DNA of 64,000 bases from Cristatella mucedo (GCA_009760855.2 WPIO01000056.1:226001-290000), one strand, 5' to 3'. Counted from the stretch's first letter, positions 1-13,139 are shown. Made by a program: numbers and translations. The notes: a model not told the origin generated them from the sequence alone.

Positions 1-2049
1 GAACCTTCGCCGATAGCTGTCGCGGCGGCCGCCGGCTGTTAGCTCCGCGGGCGATCAGCCGCGGCGGCATCGCCGCGCACGCACGAATGAGAGTTCGCTC
101 AGACCCTCACTGTGCTCGCAAGCGATTGTCTAGAAGATTTCCTCCTAGTGGAAGCGAGTAGACTTTATTGCGGCCGTTCGGGGAATGGCCATGTTTGCAC
201 TTGAAGAGCGGATCGGTTGAGCTTTGATCGAGCCCCGACCGGGGTTTCTTGCCAGCGGAAATCGAACTTGTTGCGATCAGGTCGGCATTGGAATCGCGGT
301 AGGGTCGGCATTTGGCGAATCTCGAGGTCTTAGTGTAGCCATGCATACGTCCTGTGGCTAGCATGAGTGCATTATAAGGACGAATAGGTTGACTTTGCTT
401 TTAACTTGCATTTATATATTGCGCATGTTGATTATGATGATTAAAAACCGTTTTCTATGTTGGAAATATTAAAATGTTTGCTCTGATCATATCGATCTTT
501 GAAATTCATCCATCCGAGCAGAGAAGTAGCACGACGAAAGGTAAAAAAGAACGGGAGTTACAATAATTATAATAGAACCTCTGCATCGAGCCGCACGGGA
601 CTGAATCGCTTTCCCTTGGATGACGTCAGGACATGCGGTCATCCGATGCCGCCCACCCGCAGTGTGGAAGCGTTGCCCCTTCGCCCACAGCCAGATTGGC
701 TGAGGGCGATACGATTGCGATTGCGACCCTCCTTTAAAACCTCGCTGGCCTCCTGCTTCTTACGCCTCCTCCTCCACTGCTGCCCTTCCCGTGGCCGTGA
801 CCCTTTCGGCGCGAACCCATTCGTCGACAGCTAGGGGGGGTCAAACAGCTGAGAAACGGGGTCAAGGGCAAGTCAAGGCACACGTCAAGGCTCTCTCCGC
901 TACAGGTCGGCTGAGAACGTAAATAATTATCTTAATAAAGAGGTGCACATCGTCGTGGGAAAGCTTAGCGCTTCGAGAAGTCGGCGGCCAAAGAGACGGC
1001 TAACAAGTGAAGTCGATCGGAAGAGTCCCCAATTGACCCCTCTACCATTTCTGATGAAACGCTGGGCTTGCTTGGCTTGGGCCGCGGCCTCGGCGAGACG
1101 ACTCTTTTTTATTTTCTTTTTTTGGGGCAACTTCCTCCAGAGAGCTCGCTCGAGCTCGCTCGATTTGCGAAACGGACGTCACACACAGCGGTCACGCTAG
1201 CGCTCGAGGAGACTGCACACAACGCCGCGATGAATAGCCTTGACATGCAGAAAAATATTATCCGCGCTCTAGCACCAACTCACTCGCTAACTTCTTGATG
1301 AAGAACAGAGTGACACCTACTTCAGCTGCATCACGGTGGATGAGACACGCGATGCGACCACGAACGAATGCCTGGCCCTCGGCATTCACTTTTTCGAGAT
1401 CAAGAGCGGCACGCGTTTTGATAACGACTTATCATATGAGGCGTGTGACAGACACTTACAATTCTACGGCTGTAGGTCGCAATCGTCGATAGTGGTTGTC
1501 CGATCGATAATTACAGAGAAAAGGACTACGATACTTCGTCCAATGTGGGCGGTGAGACCGACAGTCTGCAGGCACTGATCAAGAACATGAATGAATAGGT
1601 GCACTATGCACAGAGCACGTTTCCTGCTCAAATCGCTTCGACGAAAACGGCATTCCCCAAATCATCCTGTCCATCATCATCATCATTCCTCCAAATCATC
1701 CACTTCGCTTCTCTTGAATTGGGGCTTAATTGACCGTCGCGCTGCAGATCGTCTGCACTTGGTAAATTAGTTGCAGATATTTTTTCATTCAGTTGCGAAC
1801 GACAAAGCAAACGGGAACCTCAGCTCCACTGATTGGACGTGAACGTGGACTCTTCCAGGTAGATTCTAGTGCCACTGTTGATGAGCACTTGGAACCCGGG
1901 CGAGCAATTGGGACTCTTATCGCTGTTATATGAAGTATGTTGAGATTGAAGAATGCTACAGTGGTAATCGTTGGTTTTGAGCAAATGATAAACTTCATTA
2001 ATATATTTATATAATCACGTGTACCTTGCATTGACGTAACTAAAAAATA
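1..2049. other. Region before tRNA, no firm gene
   Basis: Mixed GC sequence. Apart from the possible broken fragment at 1283-1599 I see no exon with conserved protein, no RNA gene and no recognised repeat. Confidence 0.5.
1283..1599 (+). pseudogene. Possible broken coding fragment, unidentified
   Basis: From about 1302 one frame reads EEQSDTYFSCITVDETRD, NECLALGIHFFEIKSGTRF and YEACDRHLQFYGC; after a +1 shift near 1473 another frame reads AIVDSGCPIDNYREKDYDTS to LIKNMNE and stop at 1597-1599. Both halves have unbiased, globular-looking composition with regularly placed Cys, unlike the surrounding shadows. It could be a terminal exon with a sequencing indel, a decayed gene or chance. I do not recognise the family. 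Confidence 0.3.
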
Positions 2050-2122
2050 TACCCGAGGGGGGACTCGAACCCCCAATCTTCTGCTTAGGAGGCAGACGCC
2101 TTATCCATTAGGCCACACGGGC
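2050..2122 (-). tRNA. trnR-CCU: tRNA-Arg (anticodon CCT)
   Basis: 73-nt cloverleaf on the - strand: acceptor GCCCGTG/CTCGGGT (one U-U mismatch), D arm GGCCTAATGGATAAGGC (box A), anticodon arm TCTGC-CTCCTAA-GCAGA with CCT at positions 34-36, T arm GGGGGTTCGAGTCCCCC (box B), discriminator A. A T6 run follows at 2047-2042, a Pol III terminator. Very similar to animal tRNA-Arg-CCT; no intron. Confidence 0.96.
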
Positions 2123-3017
2123 TATTCGATCTTAAAGTTGCGTGAATACAATTTATATTTCTTTAAGTATCGTCAATTTAGCATATTTTTGCTATTCAAT
2201 GACAATATGTGGCAGTGAGTGCTGTATAATCTATTCGTGTAAGTAAACCAATTATCGTGTATCCTCATACTTAGACAACGATTGACCGTCGGCACGGTCT
2301 TTACTCTGAATTTGGTCGCTCTGCAGACACCGTGCTCGCGTGATCTACAGGTACGAACTTTACGCGCTGTTCATTCAATACAAACGAGCACTCAACGCAT
2401 AGTGCGCTGCTGCTGCTGGACACAAGCACCAGACGTACGGGCAAGCGAATGCGGCCCCCTACATCTGTTCGCTCTACCGATTCCATTTCTTCGTCAGGAA
2501 GTACAATAGAGCACTGCACATTCTCAACTGTTGATAAAATATATACCCGCATGGCTCTAACGATGCTGACCGGGGTCGCGCTACATTTGAGCTCACCACG
2601 ACGATGACGTGTATATTAACTTGAAGTCAGTCGCTGGCGAAGCGCCGACCAAATAGTACTAGAGAGCGCGCGCCACTTGGTAGGGTCGGCAGCCGTAATG
2701 CTAGCTGATGCCAGCCGGTAGCGACCAGAGGCACACCTATGCCGGAGGAGAAGCCAACTCAGGCGCACTCAGATGAGCTGATCGCGCCCTACGCGCCGTC
2801 CGTGCGTTGCACGTGACTGCATGCCGGACCCATTTTGTGGACGCAGCGAGGCATCGCTGAGTAGCGGTAGCTGTGAGCGTACTCCAATCGTAGAGGGTCA
2901 TCGCCGCTCTCTTGAACCGCTTGAAAGTGGATGCTGATATCAAAATACCATTCCGGAGCGTCGCAAGGCTATTTTGCGGGCTACTTAGTGCATTTGCTGG
3001 TGGGGGGTCCGGGGTAA

Positions 3018-3198
3018 TCGGTGAGTGGTGATGGCACACTAGGTAAGGCGGTCACTTTTCACGGCCTCAGCCGAGGTCGTGGGTTCGAATACTGCGATAG
3101 GCGATCCTGTATCGCCGCCGCAAGTGGTGGCGACAGCCGTGAGGGGTCTTCTTTCGCTATGCAAAAGAGGCTGTGAAATCAGCTAGGATTTTTTCTTG
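3018..3198 (+). mobile_element. tRNA-derived SINE copy
   Basis: cactaggtaaggcggtcact, box B gtgggttcgaatactg, ggtggcgacagccgtgaggg and gaggctgtgaaatcagctag: full family order. Confidence 0.85.
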
Positions 3199-3332
3199 AG
3201 GCTGAACTGGTCGGCGGCACCCGCTGAGGAGAAGATTCGCAGCAAAGCGGCTCTGTAATGCCGGATTTACATATTATGTAATGTCAGATTTACATGTTAT
3301 GTCCTGCTGCGGTCCCGCTTTGATCTTCCCTA

Positions 3333-6190
3333 TTACAAGATGCTCACACGATTAGTTTTCCGTAAGTTTTTTGCTATTGGCTCTATCCTCGCAGCGGTCT
3401 TGGGAAAATTGCCTTTGTTAGGGAGGTAGGAAATGGCGCTCCGAAATGCACCTCCCGGTGAATTTAGACCTTCAGCGATTGCCTCGTTCGCCAGCCGCCT
3501 CGCGATCTGAAACCTGTATGAAGAGCTCGCAGTGCCTTATAAGTAGGCACTCTCGCGGAACGCATCGACGTTTTCGCCGGACGAGTCGTCCGCCATGTTG
3601 TTCAAAGCAGGGAAGCAGGCGTGCCCCTGACGGCACTTAAGAATGGTCGCTTGTTCATTCTTGCGTAAATCTTGGCCGCGAAGTAGAACCGTGCTCGTCT
3701 TCTGAGTCTTCATTAAGTCAGTATCCGAGTTCCAGGGGTCAAAGGCTAGTTCCCGCCAAACTCCGCCATACTCCGGCCACGCTGCCGCTCGCCATGCCGC
3801 CGAGCTAGGGTAAGACGAGCGGCAGTCAGGTTAAACCTCTTTATAATGACGCATGCGCCAACAACAACAGGAGAACTAAACAAATCTACAGGGAGGGTCC
3901 TATACACAGTACACTATGGGGGCGCAAGACGACGCAGCAAGAACGAACAAAGGTGTTAGTTGGTCAGTCGGCTTCCGAAGTCCTGCCGTTGTACCGACTC
4001 CGTACCCAACAGTACGAGCGTACACCGTAAAAGATCCGGCTAGCTGAGTAACTGCTTGGCTAGTCCGAGTCGACGTCCACGACAGTCGAGAGCTTCCGCC
4101 GAAAGACGCCAACGCACGGGGAGGGGTCACGAACACGCTACACAGGGAACGCGGAATATACAAGTCTCAACTACGAGCGAGCTATCCAGCTCCACTCGGG
4201 CCTTGGGCACTCGTTGCCTTGCGTGCCTGGCCGCATCCCTGGAACACGCCTGCACCCATGCAGGTGCATAACTAGGCGAGACCGGGCGCGTCAAACACCG
4301 CGACTTACTCGGCCAACTTCTCCTACCCAAGAGCCCCGACGACCTCTCGTCACCAATTGTTGCTAAGCAGCTAGTTGAACATATTGAAGATAATGGAATG
4401 TCAGAAATATTTCAATTAAGTTTCAAGAGGCAGCACTCTACTGAAACTGCTCTCCTCCGTGTTAACAATGACATTCTACGTGGCAACGACGACGGGAATG
4501 TCACTGCCTTAGCCCTGCTAGATCTGTCTGCTGCCTTCGACACCATTGATCACGAAGTTCTGCTTGAACGATTGAGAACAACGATTGGTCTGGCAGACGA
4601 AGCACTGGCGTGGTTTAAATCCTACTTGTCTGATCGTGTTCAATCCGTGTCGTGTGGGGTCAGGTCTCAGACATGAGAAGGGTCACCTGTGGAGTCCCTC
4701 TTTTAAACCGTCGGAATCTGCTGCAGCAACTGAGAAACTGAATGCTTGCCTTGCCGATATTCGATCCTGGATGTCGGAAAACTTCCTGAAATTAAATGAC
4801 GATAAAACCGAACTGCTTCTCATAGGACACCCTAAGCGTGTGGCTAGATTAAAAGGCTTTGCTGTTCTAATAGGTGATGCTATTGTGCGACCTTCACCAC
4901 GTGGTCGTAATCTAGGTGTCGTGTTCGACAGCTGCCTCAATTTTAAAAGTTTCATTCAGAAGACTGCCTCTACAGCTAGCCATCACATCCGATCCCTATC
5001 CAAGATTAGAAGCTGTCTCCCACAGTGGCTTGTAAAAAATTTAACTAGCTCTTTAGTTCTGTCTCGGCTTGATTATTGTAATTCCCTTTTGGCTGGGCTA
5101 CCAAAGAAAGCCATTATGCCACTACAGCGGACTTTGAATATGGCTGCAAGGCTGGTCTTCAAGTCCCAGCGGTTTGAGCACGTGTCTCCTTTGCTGAAAG
5201 AGCTAGAATGGTTGCCGTTTGAGCAAAGGATACAGAGCAAAGTTCTTACGCTGACCCACAAGGCCCGCCACGGCTTGGCTCCTTCATACGTAGCTGAACT
5301 GCTGCACCAGTTTCAGCCTCTTTGCGCCCTCAGGTCCTGTGTGGACAATAAATTAGCTGTCCAATTCCTCCGCTTAAAGACAGTTGGCGACAGAAGCTTT
5401 AGCTCTGCAGGTCCTAAACTGTGGAACTCGCTTCCACAGTTCTTACGCAACGACAACTACTCTCCTGCTAGCAACTATGGCTCATCCTTTTCAGCGGTCC
5501 TGAGGTGCTACTTCTACGCTACTCGCTACCTCAACTGCTGTCCTGACTCTGCTGTGCTTCCCACTTTCTCTTTGCTGCGTGAGACGAAGTCTGTTGGCTA
5601 CCGAATGCGTACCGAAAGCCGCTTTGGCTGTGAGTGCGCTATACAAAACTCTCCTGCGTAACACCCACATGGTCTGTATGACTTTGTGGAGTTACTGACG
5701 GAGATACATTACATTACCACACATCCAGCCATGCCATTGGTCCGACCCTGGCCTAGCCGGTGACCCTGACCCTCATTATAGCCGCCAGGTCCCAGCCAAC
5801 CGAACCAAGCCTGGGTACAAGTCTTCCTTAAGTCTTGGACCGCCCCCCAGTCTTGGTGACGTATGCCCCGAAGACTGAAGCAAAACTTGTACGTAAGCGT
5901 AAGTGTGGCTTCAGGATCTGAACGCGGTTCGAAGCGCTGCTGCAGGAGAGTCTCTGTTTATGGAGACACTATGAGAGATTGTCCTGTAAAAATCAATTAA
6001 CGAGGCAGCGGGCGATAAAAAAAAGGCAATCGCTGAAGGTCTAAATTCACCGGGAGGTGCATTTCGGAGCGCCATTTCCTACCTCCCTAACAAAAGCAAT
6101 TTTCCCAAGACCGCTGCGCGAGGATGGAGCCAATAGAAAACAGAACTTGAGGAAAACTGACCTGAGTGTGAGCTGCTTCCTAAGAGAAGG
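3333..6190. mobile_element. Block bounded by ~150-bp inverted repeats, enclosing a LINE
   Basis: Left arm about 3333-3487 and right arm about 6023-6190 are reverse complements. Over 3365-3483 versus 6027-6145 only a handful of differences are seen, for example both contain ctaaattcaccgggaggtgc on opposite strands. The interior holds unannotated sequence (3536-3720, 5815-5885) and the dead LINE. It could be a foldback or DNA-transposon derivative, or two inverted insertions of one repeat. No transposase is seen. Confidence 0.6.
4340..5661 (+). mobile_element. LINE reverse-transcriptase fragment with deleted active site
   Basis: 4398-4673 reads QHSTETALLRVNNDIL and [19 protein letters not shown], then a frame change and internal deletion near 4670. 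From there to 5661 the frame reads [28 protein letters not shown] and LEWLPFEQRIQSKVL. The segment carrying the YADD catalytic box is missing, so the copy is dead. Same broad clade as the 22.8-25.9 kb element but a different subfamily (about half the residues differ). No ATT tail is seen; the unusual C-terminal part runs to 5661. Confidence 0.88.
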
Positions 6191-6434
6191 AAGACTGCAG
6201 TAGGAAGGAAGCGACGACTACTGAGGCCGCGCTTCTCGCGCCCCCTCCGCACTACGACCGCGTTGCCGAGTCCATGTTTACGATTGACTCGTGCAAGCGT
6301 TTGTGCCGATCTCTCTAGAATAGAATGTGTGCATTGTAAGGCGACTACTACGCGACCCCGATGAATGCGACGCCGCAGCGAAGTACGCCCGACGGAATGC
6401 TCCGGCACAAAATCTGCGCTTTTGCGAAGGCCGC

Positions 6435-6468
<34 letters not shown>

Positions 6469-6540
6469 GTAATAATGCACTTGATAAAGCGCCCTCGTGG
6501 AACTCAATCTCTTTCTAGGCCCTTTACATTTGCTGCAGAG
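6435..6540 (-). repeat. LINE/SINE 3' tail copy with AAT repeat
   Basis: (AAT)n then the conserved module gcacttgataaagcgccctc..ctctttctaggccctttaca..gctgcag. The module matches the last 70 nt of the LINE family in reverse orientation, without upstream LINE sequence. Confidence 0.85.
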
Positions 6541-7176
6541 GGAAGGTACATTTCGAACGCGCCCTCACTGGGCGCCGGCACGCTATAGCCCGCTGCCTAA
6601 ATGCGCTCTTGCCTCGGTCCTTATATTCGCCGTCCTCGCCGAAGGAGCGAGCAATAAATATGCACCAAAGGGCGACGTCGTAAACAACACTTCAGAAGGC
6701 AGCCACCCTAATCAGAGGCCACAATTCAGTGGCTTGCCCGCCGGCAGACATTATTAAAGGGCCGCGCGAGATGGCCAAAGTAAAGAACGTCGAGCCACTG
6801 CCGATGCCCGAGAGACATCTACCGACTGACATTGCGACACCCGCTGACTTGACCTGAATTTAAAGATGGACTCGCAAATCCGCCTTTACCTCGCAACCAG
6901 CGCGTGCTTCGTCCCGTCCAGGTGAATGGTCACGTTCGCTCCTATGCGAGCTGCAATTTCGCATGTCATTATCCCTGATTAGCACGCTTCCTTTGAAGCC
7001 TGTGCGAAGTGATGGAGCGCTACAACAGTGCTTTATTATGATTATGATTATTATTAGTCTCAGTCGAATCCCAAGTAGGCGACTAGAGGTTCGTACGGCT
7101 GCGGTGCACGCCGCAGCTGGCCGAGCGAAGGGTGCGCAGGTGAACTAATAATAATAATTATTATTATAATACTTTG

Positions 7177-7345
7177 CTGATTTAACAGACTCATTTATAT
7201 AATGGCAGAAGAGCCTTTGCGGCTGTCGCCACCACTTGCAGTGGGCCATACAGAGTCGCCCCCACTGCAGGATTCGAACCCACGACCTCCAGGGTTCGCT
7301 TAGCACGAACACCCTCCCTCCCTCCTGGGCTAAGACCCAGGAGCT
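7177..7345 (-). mobile_element. tRNA-derived SINE copy
   Basis: On the + strand the family appears reversed: ggcagaagagcctttgcggc, gtcgccaccacttgcagtgg, then ggattcgaacccacgacctc (box B complement). Confidence 0.8.
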
Positions 7346-7613
7346 AAGCCGCGGACAGGCGTCAAGCTAGCTAGCGAAACAACTCGCTTGCCTATTATCA
7401 ACAGCGCCTTCTGTCCAAAGAAGCCGACGACAGGAGACGACGACAGGCTGAACGACGCTGCCGCTTCCGTGATCTTCCGGTCATCAAGGGAGTGCGGCGC
7501 GAACGCCGATGCCGCGGCCGCGTGCCGCCCGTGGCGCCATCTCTCGTCCGCCGTCCCTTTCGTGAGGTTTCAGTCTCACTTCAGCTGACTTCTAACCGCG
7601 GCTGCAAAACCTG

Positions 7614-7616
<3 letters not shown>

Positions 7617-7661
<45 letters not shown>

Positions 7662-7663
7662 CC
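7617..7663. repeat. GCC trinucleotide repeat
   Basis: (GCC)15 in GC-rich intergenic DNA. Confidence 0.95.
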
Positions 7664-8025
7664 CCCTTATCGTAGTTTTCGAGAGGCTGGCCCGAGACGC
7701 TCCCAATCGCGCCACAGCGATATGAACGCCATCTGGCGGACGCGCCGCGCGACGCTCTGTCGACCGGAAGCCACTTCCTTTTTCCTCCGCTTTAGCCTCG
7801 CTTGGGCGTCGGAGGTCGTGCGCGGGCTCGACGAGCCAGAGGTCGGCCGGCCGGCTATCGCTGCCAGAGGCAGAGTCGCCACTCGATTCCTATTCGCTCA
7901 GGCGACGGCATGGCGCTACTCGCTGTACCGGCCAACGGGTCGGCTGGACTCTCGCGGCCACCGGCCCACGCTGCAAACGAACTGCTGCTGCTGCTGCTGC
8001 ATGACCTCGCAAAAACTTATGACCT

Positions 8026-8100
8026 ATAATAAAAATAATGATGATAAATGCGTTCAGCGCCCTCAGAGAACTGAATCTCTTTCTAGGCACTTGCTACAGA
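8026..8100 (-). repeat. LINE/SINE 3' tail copy
   Basis: Imperfect AAT repeat then agcgccctcagagaactgaa..ctttctaggcac. Same module as at 6435, more diverged. Confidence 0.75.
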
Positions 8101-8825
8101 TACTGTGTAGAACGCACCCCGTCACTATATAATGGGCCTGACTGAAGCAGCTCTCTTGGAGTAACGGTCGGCCTGTCGGTGAGTCCGTGAGCTGAACGTG
8201 AGCTGGTGAGCAGCCTGTAAACAAATCTGTTGGAAGTCACCTGCTGCATCAGTCGTAATGTACACGGTATTGTTTGTGCTTTTTTAATACGGCGTTTTTT
8301 TTAGCGCTGCCCGCAGAATATCGAGCGTTGTAGCCGTTTGCCGTCATCGCGATCGCGCGTGCTCCAGGTCTTGGCGAATTGCGTACGTCGAACCGCTACC
8401 GGAACAGGTGCGGCTGGTGCGATCGGAACGCTGCCGAAGCTGAAAAATAGAATCACTAGTCTAGTTTTTAGTAAAAAAAAAAAAAACGAAAGAGGAAAGC
8501 CGAGCTCCGCAACGAAAGCCTATCTAGCTAACATCGAAGCAGCCCCAGCCGAAGAATTCTCGCTAGCTCCTCGCACCGGCGCCTTCGTCTCGCGCCGTCG
8601 CAGCCGCCGACCGGCGCTACTGTAGAGGCCAATCGGGCGCGCTGCTGCGCCGTCCGCTCGCCCAGCCGTCAGATCGTCGGCGACCTCTCGCAGCATTTCG
8701 TCCGCCTGAAAAGGCAAGGCTGAGAAAAAGGGGGCTCGCTCGGGCTCCGACGCGTCTTGCTGCGGGCTGCTGCTACGCTCTGACGCAAGGTGCGGCCAGT
8801 GGCTTTTGCGGTGCACCAGGCTGGC

Positions 8826-9013
<188 letters not shown>

Positions 9014-9019
9014 TGGGCG

Positions 9020-9538
9020 GGTGCGTGGGCATTGGTAGCGCGGAGAAAGCGGGCTGCAAGCCGCCCGGAGATCCCTTTTCTTTGCCGGAACCGTCGTGCA
9101 GGGTCGGCGAGAAACCGTTTGAGTATATCGGCTTCGGCGGGATAGGAGCGCGCGGGTGGGTCGCATCCGCTCCCGCCCGCTTCTTTTCGGTCCAAGCACG
9201 CCTTTTCCGGCAATCAAGCGCGAGCGCCGATCGCCGCCGACATGTGGGCGGTGCCTCCGCGTACGAAAACAAATAGGTCGGCTGTGGCTGGGCGCCCCCC
9301 CCCCCTCGTGACACAGCCGCGCTGCACCTTGCCCTCTTGTCCCTCTCGTGCGCGTTGTGCGGTGAGCGCGCGCGCCACCCGGCCGCCCGCCCATTAGCCA
9401 GCCGCGCCTGCGCCTTTCTGCTCGTATCGCTCGCTCGTATCGCGGCCGAGGCGGCTGCGTCGGGTACGCGCCTCTCGACTGGACTGCGCGCGAGCGGCCG
9501 GCCACGCCCGAGGAGACGATCCGTTGCCGCGAGCTAAC
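9020..9538 (+). promoter_or_regulatory. CpG-rich region upstream of SOAT start
   Basis: A block rich in CG dinucleotides and GC runs without a TATA box, directly before the SOAT ATG and just after a 180-bp GA microsatellite. It is the probable 5' UTR and promoter by position. No transcription start can be read from sequence. Confidence 0.45.
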
Positions 9539-9632
9539 ATGGCCGTTGCCGACGTTCTGGGTCTGCGGAACCGTTTCGAGCGTCGCGAAGACAATCCCTC
9601 GCCGACGTCGGGCGGCGGCGACGATACTTCGG
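9539..9632 (+). CDS. SOAT: SOAT coding exon 1 (start codon)
   Basis: The ATG at 9539 opens [18 protein letters not shown], which resembles the start region of vertebrate SOAT1 (an LRNR then ENP pattern). It ends with a strong gtgagc donor in phase 1. It lies in a CpG-rich block, as expected for a first exon. Confidence 0.88.
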
Positions 9633-9780
9633 GTGAGCGAGCGCGTGCTCCGCCGCCGCCGCCGATCGGATGCTAGCGCGCCCGCCGGATCTCGCTGTTT
9701 TCGCCCCGGCGGCAGCAGCGGCGGCGGCGGACGCTTTCTGCCTGGCAGCCACCGGGGGCCCCGCCTGTGGCCGCCGAGCA

Positions 9781-9823
<43 letters not shown>

Positions 9824-10389
9824 GAATGCCGGGCGTCGCTAAGTCGCGGGCGAGCATCGGTTCCCTCTCCCCCACACAATCGTCATCGTCGTCCAGCTGT
9901 CGACGTGGTGGTGGCCATTCGCCGCCGACGCCGGCTGCGCTCGCTCGCTCGCTCGGGAACCCGTGACCGTTGGCCGATGCAGGCAGCCGATGCAGGCCAC
10001 CTGACTGGCGTCTGTTGTTTTTGTTGTGGCCAAGATGCCTAACTCTAGGTGGTCGGATCAGTCGACGGCTACTGTACCTGCGCCGACCGGCTGCAGCCAG
10101 GTCGAGTCACCCAGGTTTCTTCCACTGCCCTCCCCTCTTCTACCCTCTCCTTCCTTCGTCCCTGCCTCCACCCTCACCCCCTCTTCTCTCCCCCTCGTTG
10201 GTGGCATTTCCTTTATAGATGACTCGGCGACACGGGGCACGGCACCAAGGGTCGATGTATGGAATCGCTCTTGCGGTCGTGATCGCCCCAAGACGTAAGA
10301 TGCTCTCTCTCTCTTGCTCTCTCTCTCTCTCTATCTTGCTCTCTCTCTCTCTCTCTCTCTCTTGCTCTCACTCTCTCTTGCTCTTGCTC

Positions 10390-10424
<35 letters not shown>

Positions 10425-11547
10425 ACAACCGAGGTCGTGAGTGTTCGAATCCTGCCAGTGTTGATGATAGCTGAGCCGTCAAGGCTCCACTGCCTCTATG
10501 CAAATGAGGCAGTTAAATCATCTACCATTTGTTAGTTGTCATGTGTCGTTTGGATCGGCGCCATACGTTCGCCCTCTTGCCCGCTGTCATTCACTGTCGC
10601 ATGAGCTGTCGCCGACAGCGAAAGCGCATGCGACAGCTTGGCTTGGCAAACCTCTTGGCAAAGCTGCATACGACAGGACAGCGGTCCGGCCGTGCAGTCA
10701 TATTGGATCGTAGTTGATTCAATGGACTCATTCTTATAGTGCCATAAGAGTCTGGTTTGCAGGCGGCTGGCTGCTTGTGCGAGCACGACGAACTCTTGCG
10801 CCGCCCCTGCTTCGAAACCCGAACTGCACCGCCGATCTCCACGGCGGCGGTGGCAGAGCTGGCCCGCTGCCCCAGAATGCCATCGGCCGCCCCGACCCTT
10901 GCGATCGCACTGCCACGCTTAAAAGCAAGAGGGCAGCGCCAGCACTACAGATCGTGGATTCGGTCTGATCACGTAGCCACTACCAGGCCTCTACCCTCCC
11001 GACACCAGGTGACAGACGGGGCTCGAGCAGGCAGCCATCGCGCCATCAGAGCACCCTCCCCCTTGCTGATAACAGCCAACATCCGATGCGATCACGAGTT
11101 TGGGGAGGGGTGCGTGCGACCGAATTGCGGTCAGTGACAGCAGTGTCACTGACCGAAAAGCTATTCAGAGCCGTGACACGCCGTCGAATGGGCAGATGTC
11201 AGACTGAGGTGCATCCACGAGGGGGAGTAGGGGTGGGCCCCCCCCCCCGAAGTACGAGTAGTTGTGCATGCGAGTAGTTGTGTATGCATTGTTTATTTGC
11301 ACACGCATTTCTTTTCATGGAAAGCTGTTCTACTAAGCGCTATCCCATCTGCTGTAGCCACTATCCATGCTGAGTCGGCCTGCTCTCGTGGTGTGTGCAG
11401 TGCTTTTGTTTGGTTTTATGTTTTCCTTGTTCAAACACTTCTGTCTGGCTGCTGCTAGCCGATGTGGCCGGCAGCTGTAACTTCGGCGGCCCTTCCTGTA
11501 AAGCGCCTAGACAGAGATTGAGTTCTCTGAGGGCGCTTTATCAAGTG

Positions 11548-11586
<39 letters not shown>

Positions 11587-13065
11587 CGCCGACCTTTCTT
11601 GTGCCCAAACTAGGGGACCGGTGGCTCGATCGGCAGCAGGCTTGCAGCCACTGCTGTCACTCTTTGAGACCCGCCCAACAAACAGCTGCTCCTCTTGTCA
11701 ACCGTCACGTTCAATCGTCACTGCCGAATGGCAGCAGCGTTTGGCAGCAGTGTTTGGCAGCAGTGTTTGGCAGCAGTATTTGGCAGCAGTTGGGGCCCCT
11801 ATGATTCCACCGCCTGCACCAGGAAGGCGTCAGGAGCCAAGATTTTTGGGCAGGTAGGAAAAGACCTGCCAGCCAGCACTGATCAACCAACCCAGTGGAA
11901 AGCGCAGATCTTTTACTCGACACGCTTGAGTGCAAGCCGCGAAGCAAGCTCTCCGTCGATCGACTGGAGAGAATCGTCGCTGGAGAGGAACCCCCATCAG
12001 CTCTGTCGTCAAATCGAAAGTTCAATTCTGACTTTCTTATCAATTGCGGCGTAGAGTCAGTGGACTCGGAAGAAGCGTTTGTGTGCTCACTGCGACGCTG
12101 AGGTAGGATCGGATTGGATTTAGTTACTGACGTAGTGGGCCGTCATGTCGGGCACTTTGATCTATCTCACGACTTGCTGGCAGAACTTATCCTTCACCTG
12201 TGTCAGCAGATCATCATCATCACAGTCAGCCGCTTGCAACTCGGGCAGCTGCTTCTGATCGACCGAGAGCAAGGCACTGACCTGTGTCGTGATCCTGTTT
12301 GGCAATGCCTACAATAGCTCATGTGTGCAATCAGTAGCTAGTGCTCCGTGAGATGCAAGCTCAAGACAAACTTAAGTGAAAGCATTTGGTTGAGGAGGAA
12401 TGTGGACCCGATGTCGTAGGTTCGAATCCGGTGGTGAGTGATCCTTTATTGCCACTGCAAGCGGGGGGGGGGGGGGGGCTGATAGCCGTAAAGGCTCTTC
12501 TGTCGCTATACAAAAGATGCTGTTAAATCAGCTAGTATGTTTTATGTCGCCCCAATTCTCTGCTCAGCCTTGCTATCGTTCTCTTTGACGTGCTCAATGA
12601 CTTCAAGGTCGCTGCAAACATGTCGACACAGCAAGCGTGGCGATTCAGCAATGTTGTGCTTGCCAGTATGATGGCCGCAGTGTGTATCTCCCGGCTTGTC
12701 AGTGTGGTCTCTTGGTTCAGGCCACGCCATGCAGCTCTCATCCTGCAGCTCTGTGCGATCGGGCTCCGTGCGATCACCCTTTGCTTGCACAGCTTACTTC
12801 GTCTGCTTGCTGCTCATGCAATAACCCATCGCCACATTGATAATGTCACTGACCGATTTGAAGACGAGGGCAATATCATGGACGGATGCATCCGTGCATG
12901 CTGCAGCAGCCGGGGCTTGTGCATCGCCCAGTGCATTGCCCATAATGCGCCGATGCGTTCGGTTGCTTGATCAAGGCTTGCAGGCCATCAGTCTCACCAC
13001 TCAGGTTTTCCGCCCATCGTAGCCCAACTCGACTGTATAGAGCAGCGACAGTAGAGCCAGCTGCT

Positions 13066-13139
<74 letters not shown>

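Noticed and set aside
3018-3198. Genuine tRNA gene at the box A/B sequence
   Set aside because: No closed acceptor or anticodon stem; the same head and body recur many times in the window, so it is a SINE.
7492-8132. GC-rich open frames near the GCC repeat as a gene
   Set aside because: Frames overlap on both strands, contain the trinucleotide repeat and a LINE tail copy, and show no family motif.
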